Shown here piece by piece: positions 33,383 through 33,450 of a stretch of 33,450 bases of DNA (its first letter is position 1; each line of letters opens with the position of its first letter). Where the stretch lies: the NCBI GenBank assembly GCA_019136215.1, contig JAGVUP010000003.1:1-33450 (forward strand), given 5' to 3'. Source of the DNA: Chloroflexota bacterium (GTDB taxonomy: Bacteria > Chloroflexota > Anaerolineae > Anaerolineales > Anaerolineaceae). The position numbers and the translations under genes were made by a program. The notes under the pieces were generated by a model. The model ran no database searches and was not told the DNA's origin. It was given only the letters and a program-made list of their open reading frames with translations.

Positions 33383-33450
33383 ATGGAAAATAAAGTTGTT
33401 CGCTCGTGTTTACTGGTACTTGTGGGGCTAGTGCTGCTGGCAGGCTCCTT
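33383..33450 (+). CDS. Start of a secreted or membrane protein, cut by window end
   Basis: ATG at 33383, preceded by GGAGATGTA, opens a frame reading MENKVVRSCLLVLVGLVLLA and then GS before the window ends. A basic N-terminus followed by a long hydrophobic stretch looks like a signal peptide, possibly a lipoprotein signal. Nothing can be said about function. It lies 24 bases after the nucleotidase gene. Confidence 0.5.
   Translation, partial: MENKVVRSCLLVLVGLVLLAGS

Overview
The window reads as a chromosomal core region of a moderately GC-rich bacterium, most likely a Chloroflexota member near Anaerolineae. That placement is an inference. It rests on a large subtilase with a C-terminal tail of the kind I recall in Chloroflexota exoproteins, the merged S10-spc-alpha ribosomal run continuing through truA-rplM-rpsI, a YabN-type methylase/MazG fusion and the general protein style. 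No rRNA, tRNA, CRISPR array or prophage is visible.

Layout. Positions 1-828 hold no intact gene, only an internally deleted, frameshifted DDE transposase remnant on the minus strand (281-643). A secreted S8 (subtilisin-like) protease follows at 829-3875 and is split by an apparent one-base deletion near 2814. After a 420-base gap with a convincing sigma70-type promoter (4109-4137), a long ribosomal cluster runs on the plus strand from 4296 to 20701: rplC, rplD, rplW, rplB, rpsS, rplV, rpsC, rplP, rpmC, rpsQ, rplN, rplX, rplE, rpsZ, rpsH, rplF, rplR, rpsE, rpmD, rplO, secY, adk, map, rpmJ, rpsM, rpsK, rpsD, rpoA, rplQ, truA, rplM, rpsI. A consensus-like internal promoter (15869-15897) precedes rpmJ, and a strong hairpin (20761-20790) closes the cluster. 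rpsJ is absent from its usual place before rplC, and infA is absent between map and rpmJ. As given, rplD (L4) and rpsC (S3) are each broken by a deletion plus frameshift. These are most simply sequence or assembly errors, because both proteins are normally essential. L24 has lost its usual C-terminal half and carries a Lys/Ala-rich tail instead, and S17 has a Glu-rich tail.

From 20812 the region is housekeeping and envelope related: a methylase/MazG fusion, the lipid II flippase murJ, an acyltransferase-like gene behind a perfect palindrome, then a minus-strand operon xseA-xseB-divergent PAP2 (26756 to 24848). Next come a trypsin-fold lipoprotein with a calcium-loop-like insertion and a lectin-like C-terminal domain, a hotdog thioesterase, a minus-strand MscS channel, a PlsC-type acyltransferase, a zinc-finger-less DnaJ protein, and a translationally coupled LOG/HAD-nucleotidase pair. 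The start of a secreted protein runs off the right edge.

Taken together the genes make ribosomes, RNA polymerase alpha and the Sec translocon, clean up nucleotides (Adk, MazG, LOG, HAD) and build or maintain the envelope (MurJ, PlsC, MscS, lipoprotein). I did not find a clearly new multi-gene system. The most interesting signals are the altered ribosomal proteins, the lipoprotein architecture and several start-codon-adjacent hairpins.
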